Positions 1 to 8,259 of a stretch of DNA of 12,890 bases are shown here, piece by piece; position 1 is the stretch's first letter, and each line of letters opens with the position of its first letter. The position numbers were made by a program, and so were the translations under genes. The notes beneath the pieces were generated by a model. The model did not search any database. It was not told where the DNA came from and saw only the letters and a program-made list of their open reading frames with translations. Source of the stretch: an uncultured PS1 clade bacterium (GTDB lineage: Bacteria; Pseudomonadota; Gammaproteobacteria; PS1; Pseudothioglobaceae); NCBI GenBank assembly GCA_937950605.1, contig CALFDA010000027.1:1-12890 (forward strand), read 5' to 3'.

Positions 1-14
1 GGGGTTTTTTTATT

Positions 15-46
15 CTCAATTTTCAAAACCTCTAGTTTTAATTGAG
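15..46. other. Imperfect hairpin in the left-end non-coding stretch
   Basis: CTCAATT (15-21) pairs with AATTGAG (40-46), and AAAAC (25-29) pairs with GTTTT (35-39). There is a three-base bulge (22-24) and a five-base loop. On the + strand the hairpin is followed by T-rich sequence, so it may terminate a rightward gene lying before the window. On the - strand no T tract follows, so it is a poor terminator for fic. The first bases, GGGG followed by a run of T, look like the right half of another terminator whose left arm is outside the window. Nothing else was found in 1-236. Confidence 0.35.
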
Positions 47-236
47 TTTATTCTTGATTTTTTTAGTCTATAGTTTTGAGTGATTTACAATGTTTTTAAT
101 AATGCTATGTCCAAAAGCATACCAAGCCAAACCACATTAGACTAGAGCGATTTAGTAAGATACTTGTTTAGTGGTTTAGATATTATGTTTTTGGGTTATA
201 TGTGAATTTAGGTTGAATCACATTTATAATATTTTG

Positions 237-1715
237 TTAGGTAATAGTTTGTTGCCACTCTGCTAGCGCAATAACAAAAGATTCTTTAAACCATTCATCA
301 AATCTTTGCATAACTTCTTTTTCTTTTTCAAGATAGTTAAATGAAAAAATATCTTGTTGTGTTGATTTGATGTTAATTGGGTTAGGATTTTTATCCTCTT
401 TATCTTCCGAAATATCTTTTTCAAACGTAAATCCAGAAATAACCATTACACCATTATCGCTATGTCCATGCCCATGAATACTAAATATTATTTCGAATAT
501 AGAATCTGTATTTATAATTAATCTTGACCAAGATTTATAATGCTTAGTGTTTGCATAATAACTATGTTTTTTGGCTATTTCTATAATCTCACGGCGAAAA
601 TAATAATTCTTTTCTTCATCGTCATGTTTTGATTCTGTTACTACCGCCCCATGTCTGTTATTATTAAGTTTTAAACTTTCATCGAATGTTTGTTCGTATT
701 CTTTTAGTTTGTTTGTTAAAGCATTTTGTAATTTATTAGCAAGAGCATACACATTGATAATTTCCGCTTTTCTCTTAGAATGTTTGGCTTGTAATAATTT
801 TAATCCATTGCTAAAGATTTGTTCCGCATAACCTGATTTTTCTACTTGTTGCTGAATGTTTAGTGCTGATAGAATGCAATCTTTTTGCCGTTTGGCAAAT
901 AGTTTTACTAAATCAATAAGATGCCCATTATCAGCCTGTTCTAAAGCATTAAGGTATTCATCTCTATCAGATTCCCTAATAACTAATGGAAATAGCCCTG
1001 CCTTTAAAAAAACTAATGTTGCAATAGCTCTAGCAATCCTACCATTGCCATCTTGAAATGGGTGTATTTGTGTGAAACGATGATGTAGCCAAGCAGATAA
1101 CACTTCAGGTGCAATCTTTAATTCATCGTATTCGTTATGCCATGCAATTAATTTTTGCATCTCATCAATAACAAGTTCTGGCGGACAATATAAGTGCATT
1201 GTGCCATCACTTCTTTTAGGATTATTTGGTAGTTTTTTATATTGTCCTTTAAGTAAGGGGATTGTAATTATTTTTCCATCTGGATTTTGTGCTTCTACCG
1301 TATCTTGATGGGCAACAAGTTCTTGATGCATAGAGCGAATGAAATGTTCCGAAAGAGATTGATTTCCCTTAACAAAACCAAACAAACCTTCAATAGTTTG
1401 TTGTTGATCTTGAATGATATTAGATATATTTTCTGCATATCCTCTATGCATACCGCTTTTGTGACTAATTTGGACGGCATCTACACCATGTTCAATCAAT
1501 GACTCTGTTATCCCTCTATCCCAAGTATAAAGTCTTTCAATAATGCCCGTTTCTATCGCCCATTCTCTTTGCATTTTTTTAAGAAACAGGTTATATTCGT
1601 CAGAATCTTTTAATTGTTCTTTTTTGCTAATCCATAATTCTGCAAGAGCCTTTAATTCGGAAGAATAATAACTCTTTTCTGCATCGGTAATTTTTGTAAT
1701 TTGTGTATATTCCAT
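237..1715 (-). CDS. Fic-domain protein, predicted protein AMPylator
   Basis: Predicted to transfer AMP (or another nucleotide moiety) from a nucleotide to a hydroxyl on a target protein; the target is unknown. The 492-residue product carries a complete Fic active-site motif, HPFQDGNGRIAR, at residues 218-229, with the catalytic His218, Asp222 and the phosphate-binding Gly/Asn/Gly/Arg residues. A flap-like stretch lies near residues 155-165. Upstream, TGIIER (56-61) resembles the class II inhibitory-helix motif [S/T]xxxE[G/N], with Glu60 in the glutamate position and Arg replacing the usual Gly/Asn, so self-inhibition is likely. I do not recognise the C-terminal part (about 300-492), which includes a His/Gly-rich HGHGHSD segment. 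Start ATG 1715 has GGAG five bases upstream. It follows der in the same direction but is unrelated in function and probably accessory. No antitoxin-like small gene adjoins it. Confidence 0.88.
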   Translation of the reverse strand: MEYTQITKITDAEKSYYSSELKALAELWISKKEQLKDSDEYNLFLKKMQREWAIETGIIERLYTWDRGITESLIEHGVDAVQISHKSGMHRGYAENISNIIQDQQQTIEGLFGFVKGNQSLSEHFIRSMHQELVAHQDTVEAQNPDGKIITIPLLKGQYKKLPNNPKRSDGTMHLYCPPELVIDEMQKLIAWHNEYDELKIAPEVLSAWLHHRFTQIHPFQDGNGRIARAIATLVFLKAGLFPLVIRESDRDEYLNALEQADNGHLIDLVKLFAKRQKDCILSALNIQQQVEKSGYAEQIFSNGLKLLQAKHSKRKAEIINVYALANKLQNALTNKLKEYEQTFDESLKLNNNRHGAVVTESKHDDEEKNYYFRREIIEIAKKHSYYANTKHYKSWSRLIINTDSIFEIIFSIHGHGHSDNGVMVISGFTFEKDISEDKEDKNPNPINIKSTQQDIFSFNYLEKEKEVMQRFDEWFKESFVIALAEWQQTIT

Positions 1716-1769
1716 TTTATCTCCACATTATCCGCATAAATTTTAAGTAGAATTTAGACTGCTTTATTC

Positions 1770-1775
1770 ATTATA
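1770..1775 (-). promoter_or_regulatory. Candidate -10 box for fic
   Basis: A perfect TATAAT on the - strand lies 54 bp before the fic start codon. No convincing -35 box occurs at normal spacing and there is no TGn extension, so this is a weak call. The upstream region where a -35 would lie is occupied by the nested inverted repeat at 1782-1811. Confidence 0.3.
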
Positions 1776-1814
1776 ACGTGCAACGCTAAAGCTAGTCTAG
1801 CAAGTAGCGTTATA
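1772..1814. repeat. Nested inverted repeat between der and fic
   Basis: AACGCTA (1782-1788) and TAGCGTT (1805-1811) form a perfect 7-bp stem enclosing a second 4-bp stem, GCTA (1791-1794) with TAGC (1798-1801) and loop GTC. An alternative pairing is possible: TATAACG (1772-1778) with CGTTATA (1808-1814), sharing the right arm. No T tract follows on either strand, so it is not a standard intrinsic terminator, although its place after der fits a 3'-end structure. It could also be an operator overlapping the fic promoter. Confidence 0.5.
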
Positions 1815-1844
1815 CTTACGTTAATTTTGTTGATTTTAAAAAAA

Positions 1845-3245
1845 TTATTTTTTCTTTTTAACAAATTTCATTAGGCGACGTTTTTTGGCAATTTGTCGGG
1901 CATTTAGTGTGTTTTTTTTGTTTTTAAAAGGATTCTCAGCGTTTTTATATTCAAGGCGTATGGGGGTGTTGCTAAGTTTTAATGCTTTGATAAAAAAGTT
2001 TTTTAGATAACGATCATAAGCACTAGGCACGCTTTGCAAGTGGTTGCCGTGTAGGGTTAGAGTTGGTGGAAATACGCCTGTTTGATTAACATATTTAATT
2101 TTTAATTTTATGCCTTTGACTGCGGGCGGTTGATGTGTGAGATTGGCGTTCGTTAAAATTTTGTTGAGTGTTGATGTGCTAAATTTAGTGCCAGTATTTG
2201 TATAAGCTTTGATAATTGGTTGAAACAATTTATCAACGCCCGAACCATGCAAAGCAGAAATAGTATGCACACTAGCATAATTAACAAATGATAATTTAAC
2301 TGCTAATTGACGTTTTATTTCTCGTTTTTGATAAGTATCTAAGTTATCCCACTTGTTAATCACAATCAATAGGGCTTTAGCATAATCGATACTCATGCCT
2401 AATAGAGTTGCGTCTTGTTCGGTAATGCCTTGTTGTGCGTCTAACACTAGCAATACAACATGAGAATGTTGCACAGCTTCACGTGCCTTGATAATAGAAA
2501 GAATTTCAATTTTTTCACAACTGGAGCGTTTGCGACGAATGCCCGCGGTGTCAATTAGGGTGTATTTTTGCCCTTGGTGTGTGAAAGGGATATAAATACT
2601 GTCACGCGTTGTGTTGGGTGAATTCATTGTTAAAACACGATTTTGCCCCAAAATGCGATTAATTAGAGTTGATTTTCCAACATTAGGTCTACCTAAAACA
2701 GCAACCGCAATGCCTAGGGTTTTTTGGGTAATTTGTTGTTGGTTTTTTGCCTTTGGTAGCAAGGTTAAAGTGTGTTTGATTAGTTGAGTAATGCCTTGGT
2801 TATGCTGTGCAGATATTAAGTGTGGATTGCCTAAACCTAGCTCGTAAAATTCTATAGCGTTTATTGGTTTTATGTTTTCGGCTTTGTTGCAAACCAAAAC
2901 AATGTTTTTTTTAAGTTTGCGTAATTGTGTTGCAATTTCTCGATCCAAGTTCAACACGCCATCACGAATGTTTACAATAAAATAAACCACATCAGATTCT
3001 TCGAGTGCGTTTAATACTTGCGAATGGATTTTGTTATCAATAATTGTGTCTTGATTGCTTAAACCGCCTGTATCAATAAGCGTAACAAAAGTTTTAATAT
3101 TTTCACCAAATATAACTTGTGCATATTGCCGATCACGCGTTAAACCTGCAAAATCTGATACTAATGCCTGACGTGATTTAGTTAAACGATTAAACAAACT
3201 AGACTTGCCAACATTCGGGCGTCCAACAAGAGCAATAACAGGCAT
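1845..3245 (-). CDS. der: Ribosome biogenesis GTPase Der (EngA)
   Basis: An essential double GTPase that assists maturation of the 50S ribosomal subunit in the cytoplasm. The 466-residue product shows two tandem G domains. The first has GRPNVGKS at 8-15, DTGG at 58-61 and NKAE at 120-123. The second has GRPNVGKS at 185-192, DTAGIRRK at 232-239 and NKWD at 297-300. A C-terminal KH-like domain follows (about 350-435), then a lysine-rich tail ending in FVKKKK that is suited to RNA contact. Length is slightly below the E. coli protein. It starts 26 bp after yfgM with no clear Shine-Dalgarno sequence; a small AT-rich hairpin lies in that gap (3251-3269). In many gammaproteobacteria bamB sits between yfgM and der, but it is absent here. 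Likely the last gene of the leftward block. Confidence 0.97.
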   Translation of the reverse strand: MPVIALVGRPNVGKSSLFNRLTKSRQALVSDFAGLTRDRQYAQVIFGENIKTFVTLIDTGGLSNQDTIIDNKIHSQVLNALEESDVVYFIVNIRDGVLNLDREIATQLRKLKKNIVLVCNKAENIKPINAIEFYELGLGNPHLISAQHNQGITQLIKHTLTLLPKAKNQQQITQKTLGIAVAVLGRPNVGKSTLINRILGQNRVLTMNSPNTTRDSIYIPFTHQGQKYTLIDTAGIRRKRSSCEKIEILSIIKAREAVQHSHVVLLVLDAQQGITEQDATLLGMSIDYAKALLIVINKWDNLDTYQKREIKRQLAVKLSFVNYASVHTISALHGSGVDKLFQPIIKAYTNTGTKFSTSTLNKILTNANLTHQPPAVKGIKLKIKYVNQTGVFPPTLTLHGNHLQSVPSAYDRYLKNFFIKALKLSNTPIRLEYKNAENPFKNKKNTLNARQIAKKRRLMKFVKKKK

Positions 3246-3271
3246 AATGAATATTGATTAAAACAATATGG

Positions 3272-3889
3272 TTAATTTAGATCATTTAGTTTGATGCGGA
3301 TAATACCGCCTAATTTTGAGTTATTTTCTAGTTTGGATAAGGCTAGATTGTAGTGTTTTTTTGCATCATTGATGTTGTTTTGTGCAAAATGAATATCGCC
3401 TTTAATGTGATGATAAAAAGCTGAAAGAGATTCGTTATCGTCTTCGCCTAATACGCTTAGTGCTGTGTCAATGTCATTGATTTCTAAATATATATTAGCG
3501 GCTCTAAATTTGGCATTTTGGGCGATAAATTCGTTTGTGCTGTTGATGAGTGGCAACAAATATGTTAATGCCGTTTTTGCTTTGCCTTGGGTTAAAAAGT
3601 GTTTTGCCATTAGTAAATTTGCTTGTTGCGTGTAGGTGCTATCGGCATAATCTTGTTTGAGGATTCTTAAGGCATCGGTGTTGTTTGGGTTGCTAGCAAC
3701 AGATAAATAATGATAGCGTGCTTGCATGTTTTGTTGTTGTTGATATGTTTGATAATAGTCAAAACCCCAAACCCCGCCTAAACCAAGTGTTACGCCAACA
3801 ACAATGTATAACGTGTTTTCTTTAATCCATTGTTTTATTTGCTGTTCCTGTTCTTCGTCGGTTTTGTTGATTTCAATAAAATTTTTCAT
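3272..3889 (-). CDS. yfgM: YfgM-like membrane-anchored TPR protein
   Basis: In E. coli YfgM is an inner-membrane protein that binds the SecYEG translocon together with the chaperone PpiD and faces the periplasm. The 205-residue product has a short charged cytoplasmic N-terminus (1-26), one hydrophobic segment at about 27-45, and a soluble alpha-helical part with TPR-like repeats (about 75-200), matching the TPR_21 family layout. Its start ATG overlaps the hisS stop codon as ATGA, and AAGGA lies six bases upstream inside hisS, so the two are probably translationally coupled. The gene order hisS-yfgM supports the assignment more than sequence identity does, because this family diverges quickly. 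Confidence 0.85.
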   Translation of the reverse strand: MKNFIEINKTDEEQEQQIKQWIKENTLYIVVGVTLGLGGVWGFDYYQTYQQQQNMQARYHYLSVASNPNNTDALRILKQDYADSTYTQQANLLMAKHFLTQGKAKTALTYLLPLINSTNEFIAQNAKFRAANIYLEINDIDTALSVLGEDDNESLSAFYHHIKGDIHFAQNNINDAKKHYNLALSKLENNSKLGGIIRIKLNDLN

Positions 3890-5154
3890 AGTTGTTCCTT
3901 TAAATAATTTAGTGCATTTGTTAAAGACATTGTTTTTTGTTTGCCTTGACCTTTGAGGGGCTTAATAGAGATTTGCTTATTGTTTAATTCTTCTTCAGCC
4001 AAAATAATGGCAAAATCTGCATTGGCTTTGTCGGCTTTTTTAAATTGTGCTTTAAAACTACCCATAGCAATGTCATTATAAATGATTAAATTGGGTAATG
4101 TTTTGTGTAGTTGTTCGGCTATTTGTAAAGATTTTAATTGTGCTTTGTCGCCTAATGCCACAATATAGATAGAAAGCGTATTTTTGGTTGTTAATAGCGA
4201 TTGTGTTTTTAGCAATAAAATCAAGCGCTCTAATCCCAAAGCAAAACCCACTGCGGGGCAAGCCTTCCCACCCATTTGTTCAACCAAATTATCATAGCGA
4301 CCACCAGCACAGATTGTTGATTGTGTGCCTAGATCGGTAGTTGTCCATTCAAACACAGTGCGGTTATAGTAATCTAATCCGCGTACCAAGCGTGTGTTAA
4401 TCACATAAGGAATATGCATACATTCCAAATATGTTTTAAATTGCTCAAAGTGTTGGATACAGGATTTATCGACATATTCTATTAATTTAGGTGCATTATC
4501 AATTAATGTTTGTAGATTTGTGTTTTTAGAATCTAGAATTCTAAGCGGATTGGTTTTTAAGCGTCTTGTCGAATCTGCATCTAATTGAGATTTATGTTTT
4601 GTAAAATACTCAACTAACACTTTGCGATAATTAGCACGCGACTCGCTAGAACCTAGCGTATTAATTTCTAAAGTAATATTTTTTAGACATAGATGTTGCC
4701 ATAACGCATATGTGATGGCAATAAGTTCTGCATCAGTCTTGGCATTATCTGTGCCAAAAACCTCGGCACCGATTTGATGAAATTGTCGATAACGTCCTTT
4801 TTGTGGGCGTTCGTGGCGAAACATTGCCCCTTGATAGAAAACTTTTTGAATGCCTGTTCTTGGCAGGTTGTGTTCAATCATAGCGCGCACTATGCCCGCG
4901 GTATTTTCGGGTCTAAGGCTAAGCGATTCACCACTTGCATCTGTCCAAGTGTACATTTCTTTTTCAACAATATCAGTAGCTTGACCGATTGCACGACAAA
5001 AGGTGTTGGTTTTTTCCACAATCGGTGTGCGAATATTTTTAAAGCCGTAAGTAATGAAAATGTCAAATATAATTTTTTCTAGCGATAACCACAAGTCGCA
5101 GTCTTGGGGTAGGCAATCGTTCATGCCACGAACAGCACTGATTTTATTTGACAT
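3886..5154 (-). CDS. hisS: Histidine--tRNA ligase
   Basis: Charges tRNA-His with histidine, using ATP, in the cytoplasm. The 422-residue length is typical of bacterial HisRS. The class II catalytic core is visible: LRPENTA at 80-86, motif 2 starting FRHERPQKGRYRQF at 112-125, the histidine-specific motif RGLDYYNRTVFEW at 258-270, and motif 3 AVGFALGLERL at 301-311. An anticodon-binding domain follows from about 325 to the end. The start ATG at 5154 gives the conserved N-terminus with RGMNDCLP; no strong Shine-Dalgarno sequence is seen before it. It lies 43 bp after the nucleotidase gene, with an AT-rich 7-bp inverted repeat in that gap, and overlaps yfgM by 4 bp. The usual upstream neighbours rodZ-ispG are not present here. 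Confidence 0.98.
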   Translation of the reverse strand: MSNKISAVRGMNDCLPQDCDLWLSLEKIIFDIFITYGFKNIRTPIVEKTNTFCRAIGQATDIVEKEMYTWTDASGESLSLRPENTAGIVRAMIEHNLPRTGIQKVFYQGAMFRHERPQKGRYRQFHQIGAEVFGTDNAKTDAELIAITYALWQHLCLKNITLEINTLGSSESRANYRKVLVEYFTKHKSQLDADSTRRLKTNPLRILDSKNTNLQTLIDNAPKLIEYVDKSCIQHFEQFKTYLECMHIPYVINTRLVRGLDYYNRTVFEWTTTDLGTQSTICAGGRYDNLVEQMGGKACPAVGFALGLERLILLLKTQSLLTTKNTLSIYIVALGDKAQLKSLQIAEQLHKTLPNLIIYNDIAMGSFKAQFKKADKANADFAIILAEEELNNKQISIKPLKGQGKQKTMSLTNALNYLKEQL

Positions 5155-5197
5155 TGCTAGTTAGAATAATAAATTGGATTTATTTTACTATGGTTTA

Positions 5198-6097
5198 TTA
5201 ATCGCTAATAGAATTCGGAACATGCCCTGTTGCTACGTGTTCACAGGCTGATTGACAATGTTTGCTTTGATCGTCAAAAAAAATATCAGCACCAAATTTT
5301 TTTAAAAATATGCCTTTATCAAGTCCGCCTAAAAAGAAAAATTCGTCAATGCGAATATTCCAAGCGCGTAGCGTTTTAATTACACGTTCGTGTGCGGGGG
5401 CGGCTCTAGCAGTTACTAAAGCAGTTCTAATTGGGTTATTTTTTTCTGCAAAAGCGGATTGAATATTGTATAAGGATTGTAAGAAATTTTTAAATGGACC
5501 TGATTTTAATTCGATATTAGCTAATTTTTTTTCACTTGCCGAAAAAGCATCTAATCCTTGCTTTTGAAAAACTTTTTCGGCTTCATTAGAAAATAACACT
5601 GCATCACCATCAAAGGCAATACGCAGTTGTGTTTTATGTACATCTTTTGTGCTAGAAGCAATAATTGAGGCTGCGGCAAAGCCAGATTCTAGTGCTTTTT
5701 GCACATCTTCATAATTACTCGATAAAAACAAATCTGCTTTAAAAGCATCTAATAAATAATATGTGCTTTCACCGCCTGTAAATGCTGCTCTAGTAATATT
5801 TAAGTTGTAAAACTTAATAGAGTTAAAAATACGCAAACCTGTGTCCGCGCTATTGTGAGAAAGCAAAATTACATCAATTGGTGTTTTTTTGGTGTTTAAT
5901 TTTAGTAGTTTTTCGACCAGCATAAAACCAACGCCTTGTTTTAATATGACTTCTTCATTTTCTTGTTGGTGTTTGGCATAGGCTTCAATGCCTTGTTCTG
6001 TAAAAATTTTATGTGATTCATCTAGGTTAAACAATGCTCTTGACGAGATAGCCACAACTAGTTTTTCATCTGTATTTTTTGTCATTGTGTTTGCCAT
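5198..6097 (-). CDS. Cytosolic 5'-nucleotidase (PF06189-type)
   Basis: Predicted to remove the 5'-phosphate from nucleoside monophosphates such as AMP. The 299-residue product matches the conserved pattern of the 5'-nucleotidase family that includes animal cytosolic nucleotidase I: AISSRALF at 16-23, LLSHNSADTGLRIFNS at 78-93, RAAFTGGEST at 103-112, AFDGDAVLFSNEAE at 161-174 (Asp163 and Asp165 resemble the HAD-type DxD nucleophile pair), and FFLGGLDKG plus DIFFDDQ at 254-277. I chose ATG 6097 because AAGGA lies five bases upstream. An in-frame extension to 6136 would lie deeper inside the DUF1249 gene and lacks a ribosome site. It overlaps the preceding gene by 16 bp. Substrate preference cannot be read from sequence alone. 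Confidence 0.9.
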   Translation of the reverse strand: MANTMTKNTDEKLVVAISSRALFNLDESHKIFTEQGIEAYAKHQQENEEVILKQGVGFMLVEKLLKLNTKKTPIDVILLSHNSADTGLRIFNSIKFYNLNITRAAFTGGESTYYLLDAFKADLFLSSNYEDVQKALESGFAAASIIASSTKDVHKTQLRIAFDGDAVLFSNEAEKVFQKQGLDAFSASEKKLANIELKSGPFKNFLQSLYNIQSAFAEKNNPIRTALVTARAAPAHERVIKTLRAWNIRIDEFFFLGGLDKGIFLKKFGADIFFDDQSKHCQSACEHVATGHVPNSISD

Positions 6098-6498
6098 GTT
6101 AATCCTTGGTATTCTTTGAGGCAATATTCTAGCCATTTTTGCATAAAAATGTTAGTATCCCACAATGTGTTTATATCTCTACATTGTGCAAGATAGGGGC
6201 GTGCGGATAACACTTCTAAGAGTTTGGCATCAAAATATACTTTAAATTGAATATCAGGACGATTTAGCGTATCAAATTTATGTGTTAGTATAAAAGTGGC
6301 TGTGTAGGGGGTTTTGACTTTAACAAACAGGTATAAATCTTGTTTATCGTGGTGGCGTATTACGCTATTATGCGTGATTTTTCTAAGCCTTGGGATAAAC
6401 TTCAAAATTTTGCAATAATTTGATTCAAACAACTCTAAGAGTTCATTGTAAGTTTTTGCATTATGTTTTGTATATAGCGATTTTAGCGTGTTATCCAT
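6082..6498 (-). CDS. DUF1249 protein, YqiB-like
   Basis: Function unknown. The 138-residue product resembles the DUF1249 family (E. coli YqiB), with the typical opening LLELFESNYCKILKFIPRL at about residues 20-38, followed by a beta-rich middle and a conserved-looking end with WLEYCL near 127-132. No signal peptide or membrane segment is seen. It overlaps the cpdA end by 16 bp and the nucleotidase start by 16 bp. In E. coli yqiB is also next to cpdA, so this pairing is an old one and supports both assignments. The neighbours suggest a role around nucleotide or phosphoester turnover, but that is only an inference from context. Confidence 0.85.
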   Translation of the reverse strand: MDNTLKSLYTKHNAKTYNELLELFESNYCKILKFIPRLRKITHNSVIRHHDKQDLYLFVKVKTPYTATFILTHKFDTLNRPDIQFKVYFDAKLLEVLSARPYLAQCRDINTLWDTNIFMQKWLEYCLKEYQGLTWQTQ

Positions 6499-7187
6499 TG
6501 TGTTTCATAACTGAGATGACCATTATCAAATAGTGTGTAATAGTTAAAGCCAATACGTTTTTCATTATTAAACTGCAATGCAGTTGACGGACAAGCAATA
6601 ATCTTTAAGCCATTTTTGCTAAATTCTGCCGCCTCGTGCGCATGCCCAAATAATGTGACTCGGATTTTAGGGTATTTATCCAATACTTTAAACAAATCTT
6701 GCGGGTTTTTCAAAGACAAAGCATCATTCCAAGTGCTATTCATAGGCACAATAGGGTGGTGCAAAACAATAATAATATGTTTATTTTTTGAGTTTTGTAA
6801 TTGTGCATCTAATTTTGTTAGTGCTTGTGTGGTAACGAAACCACTGGTCTGATGCATTTGTACAGAGTTAATTTGCACAATATCCCAAGAGCCTAGTGTA
6901 ATAGTGTCAAACAAATATGCGCCTAGTTCGGTTTTAAAATTGCCTAAATTGTCATGATTGCCAGCAATGGCGAAAATATCAGTTGTAATTGGCGTTAGAA
7001 TTTGTTTTAACTTTTGATAAGATTGACACGTTCCATGATGTGTTAAATCACCAGTAATTAATAGCGCATCATTTTTTAATGTGGTGATTCTTGCAACAAT
7101 TTTTTTAAGGCTTGCTTGGCTGTTGACCCCCATTACTTGGGTATTATCATCAATATGACAATCGCTAATTTGGACAAAATGCTTCAC
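6483..7187 (-). CDS. cpdA: CpdA-like calcineurin-family phosphodiesterase
   Basis: Predicted to hydrolyse 3',5'-cyclic AMP to AMP, lowering cAMP. The 234-residue product has the complete two-metal site of class III phosphodiesterases: Asp9 and His11 in SDCH, Asp47 in GDLTHHG (46-52), Asn77 and His78 in GNHD (76-79), His143-His144 in HHP, and His182/His184 in GHAH (181-184). Length is somewhat below E. coli CpdA (about 275). The start is GTG at 7187, overlapping the alr stop as GTGA. The adjacent DUF1249 gene supports CpdA rather than a generic metallophosphoesterase. No adenylate cyclase or CRP gene is in the window, so whether cAMP is the true substrate here is untested. Confidence 0.88.
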   Translation of the reverse strand: MKHFVQISDCHIDDNTQVMGVNSQASLKKIVARITTLKNDALLITGDLTHHGTCQSYQKLKQILTPITTDIFAIAGNHDNLGNFKTELGAYLFDTITLGSWDIVQINSVQMHQTSGFVTTQALTKLDAQLQNSKNKHIIIVLHHPIVPMNSTWNDALSLKNPQDLFKVLDKYPKIRVTLFGHAHEAAEFSKNGLKIIACPSTALQFNNEKRIGFNYYTLFDNGHLSYETQWITR

Positions 7188-8233
7188 TCTACACTAATAA
7201 AATTTACTCGTGGACTAACATTAGTTAATAATTCATAACTGATTGTATTGCTATGTTGTGCAATGGTTTCAACCCGCAGTTTTTCATCACCCCATAAAAT
7301 TGCCATATCATTAATAGCCACTTTGACATTACTAACATTTACCGCAATCATATCCATTGATACACGTCCTACTAACGGGCATAAAGTATTGTTAATCAGC
7401 ACAGGGGTATTATTGTTTGCATGTCGAGGATAACCATCGCCATAGCCTATGGCAACGATAGCAATAGTGCTTGGTTTATCGGCTGTCCAAGTCGCGCCAT
7501 AACCAACAGACTCGCCCGCTTGTAGGGTTTTGATAGAAATAATAGGTGCTAAAAGTTGCATCACTGGTTTAAGGGTAAAACTATCATCACTAAAAGGCGA
7601 AACACCATATAACATAATTCCAGGGCGCACGATATTAAAATGTGATTCTGGCAATGTTAAAATGGCGGCAGAATTTGCCATAGAGCGATTATTTTCATTT
7701 TGTGTTATCGTGTTAAACAACTTGAGTTGGGTTTGGTTCATTAGGTGATTTAATTCATCTGCACAAGCAAAATGACTCATTACGCATTCAATATTAATCA
7801 GCGGATTGGATTTAAAATCTGTGTAGCACTGTTGATACTCTTTAGTCGATAGCCCGAGTCTGTGCATTCCAGTATCAAGTTTTAGCCAAATGCCCAAAGT
7901 TTGCATGCTATTGTTAATTAGTGCGGTTTGTGACATGTGATGCACCACGCATTGGCAATTTAAATCTATGGATTGCTGTAATTGCTCATCAGAATAAACC
8001 CCTGATAGCAACAAAATAGGCTTGTTGCTTATTTGTCTGAGTATTTGTGCCTCTTGCAACTCGCTAACCGCTAAAACGTTAGCATTTTCAAGTATTGGGG
8101 CAACTAAATTTAGGCGATGACCATAGGCATTTGCCTTTACTACTGCAACAATTTTTGCTTGTGGTGCATATTGTTTGACAACAGATAAATTATGCAATAA
8201 TGCCGATTGAGAAATGGTTGCAATAGCCGACAT
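7184..8233 (-). CDS. alr: Alanine racemase
   Basis: PLP-dependent enzyme that interconverts L- and D-alanine, supplying D-Ala for peptidoglycan. The 349-residue product begins with the fold III barrel, with the cofactor lysine Lys33 in VVKANAYGH (31-39). LDTGMHRLG (119-127), RPGIMLYG (203-210) and GYGDGYPR (263-270) are standard family motifs. The C-terminal domain holds the second catalytic base, Tyr245, in VGYGATW, then GRVSMDM (289-295) and SYELLT (332-337). The last residues, RVNFISVE, differ from the usual RVPR.Y ending, a minor variation. It lies 26 bp after dnaB, the usual gammaproteobacterial order, and overlaps cpdA by 4 bp. Confidence 0.97.
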   Translation of the reverse strand: MSAIATISQSALLHNLSVVKQYAPQAKIVAVVKANAYGHRLNLVAPILENANVLAVSELQEAQILRQISNKPILLLSGVYSDEQLQQSIDLNCQCVVHHMSQTALINNSMQTLGIWLKLDTGMHRLGLSTKEYQQCYTDFKSNPLINIECVMSHFACADELNHLMNQTQLKLFNTITQNENNRSMANSAAILTLPESHFNIVRPGIMLYGVSPFSDDSFTLKPVMQLLAPIISIKTLQAGESVGYGATWTADKPSTIAIVAIGYGDGYPRHANNNTPVLINNTLCPLVGRVSMDMIAVNVSNVKVAINDMAILWGDEKLRVETIAQHSNTISYELLTNVSPRVNFISVE

Positions 8234-8259
8234 ACTGACGTGTGGATTTTAAAAATAAA

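Noticed and set aside
129..177. AAACCAC/GTGGTTT inverted repeat as a mobile-element end
   Set aside because: The arms are only 7 bp with a 35-bp gap, no transposase is present, and no matching copy or target duplication was seen on the other side of fic.
4774..5082. 102-codon open frame on the + strand inside hisS
   Set aside because: It lies fully antisense to a well-conserved gene, and its translation shows no recognisable family pattern.
6098..6136. N-terminal extension of the 5'-nucleotidase
   Set aside because: The internal ATG at 6097 has AAGGA five bases upstream, and the extra 13 residues do not resemble the family start.
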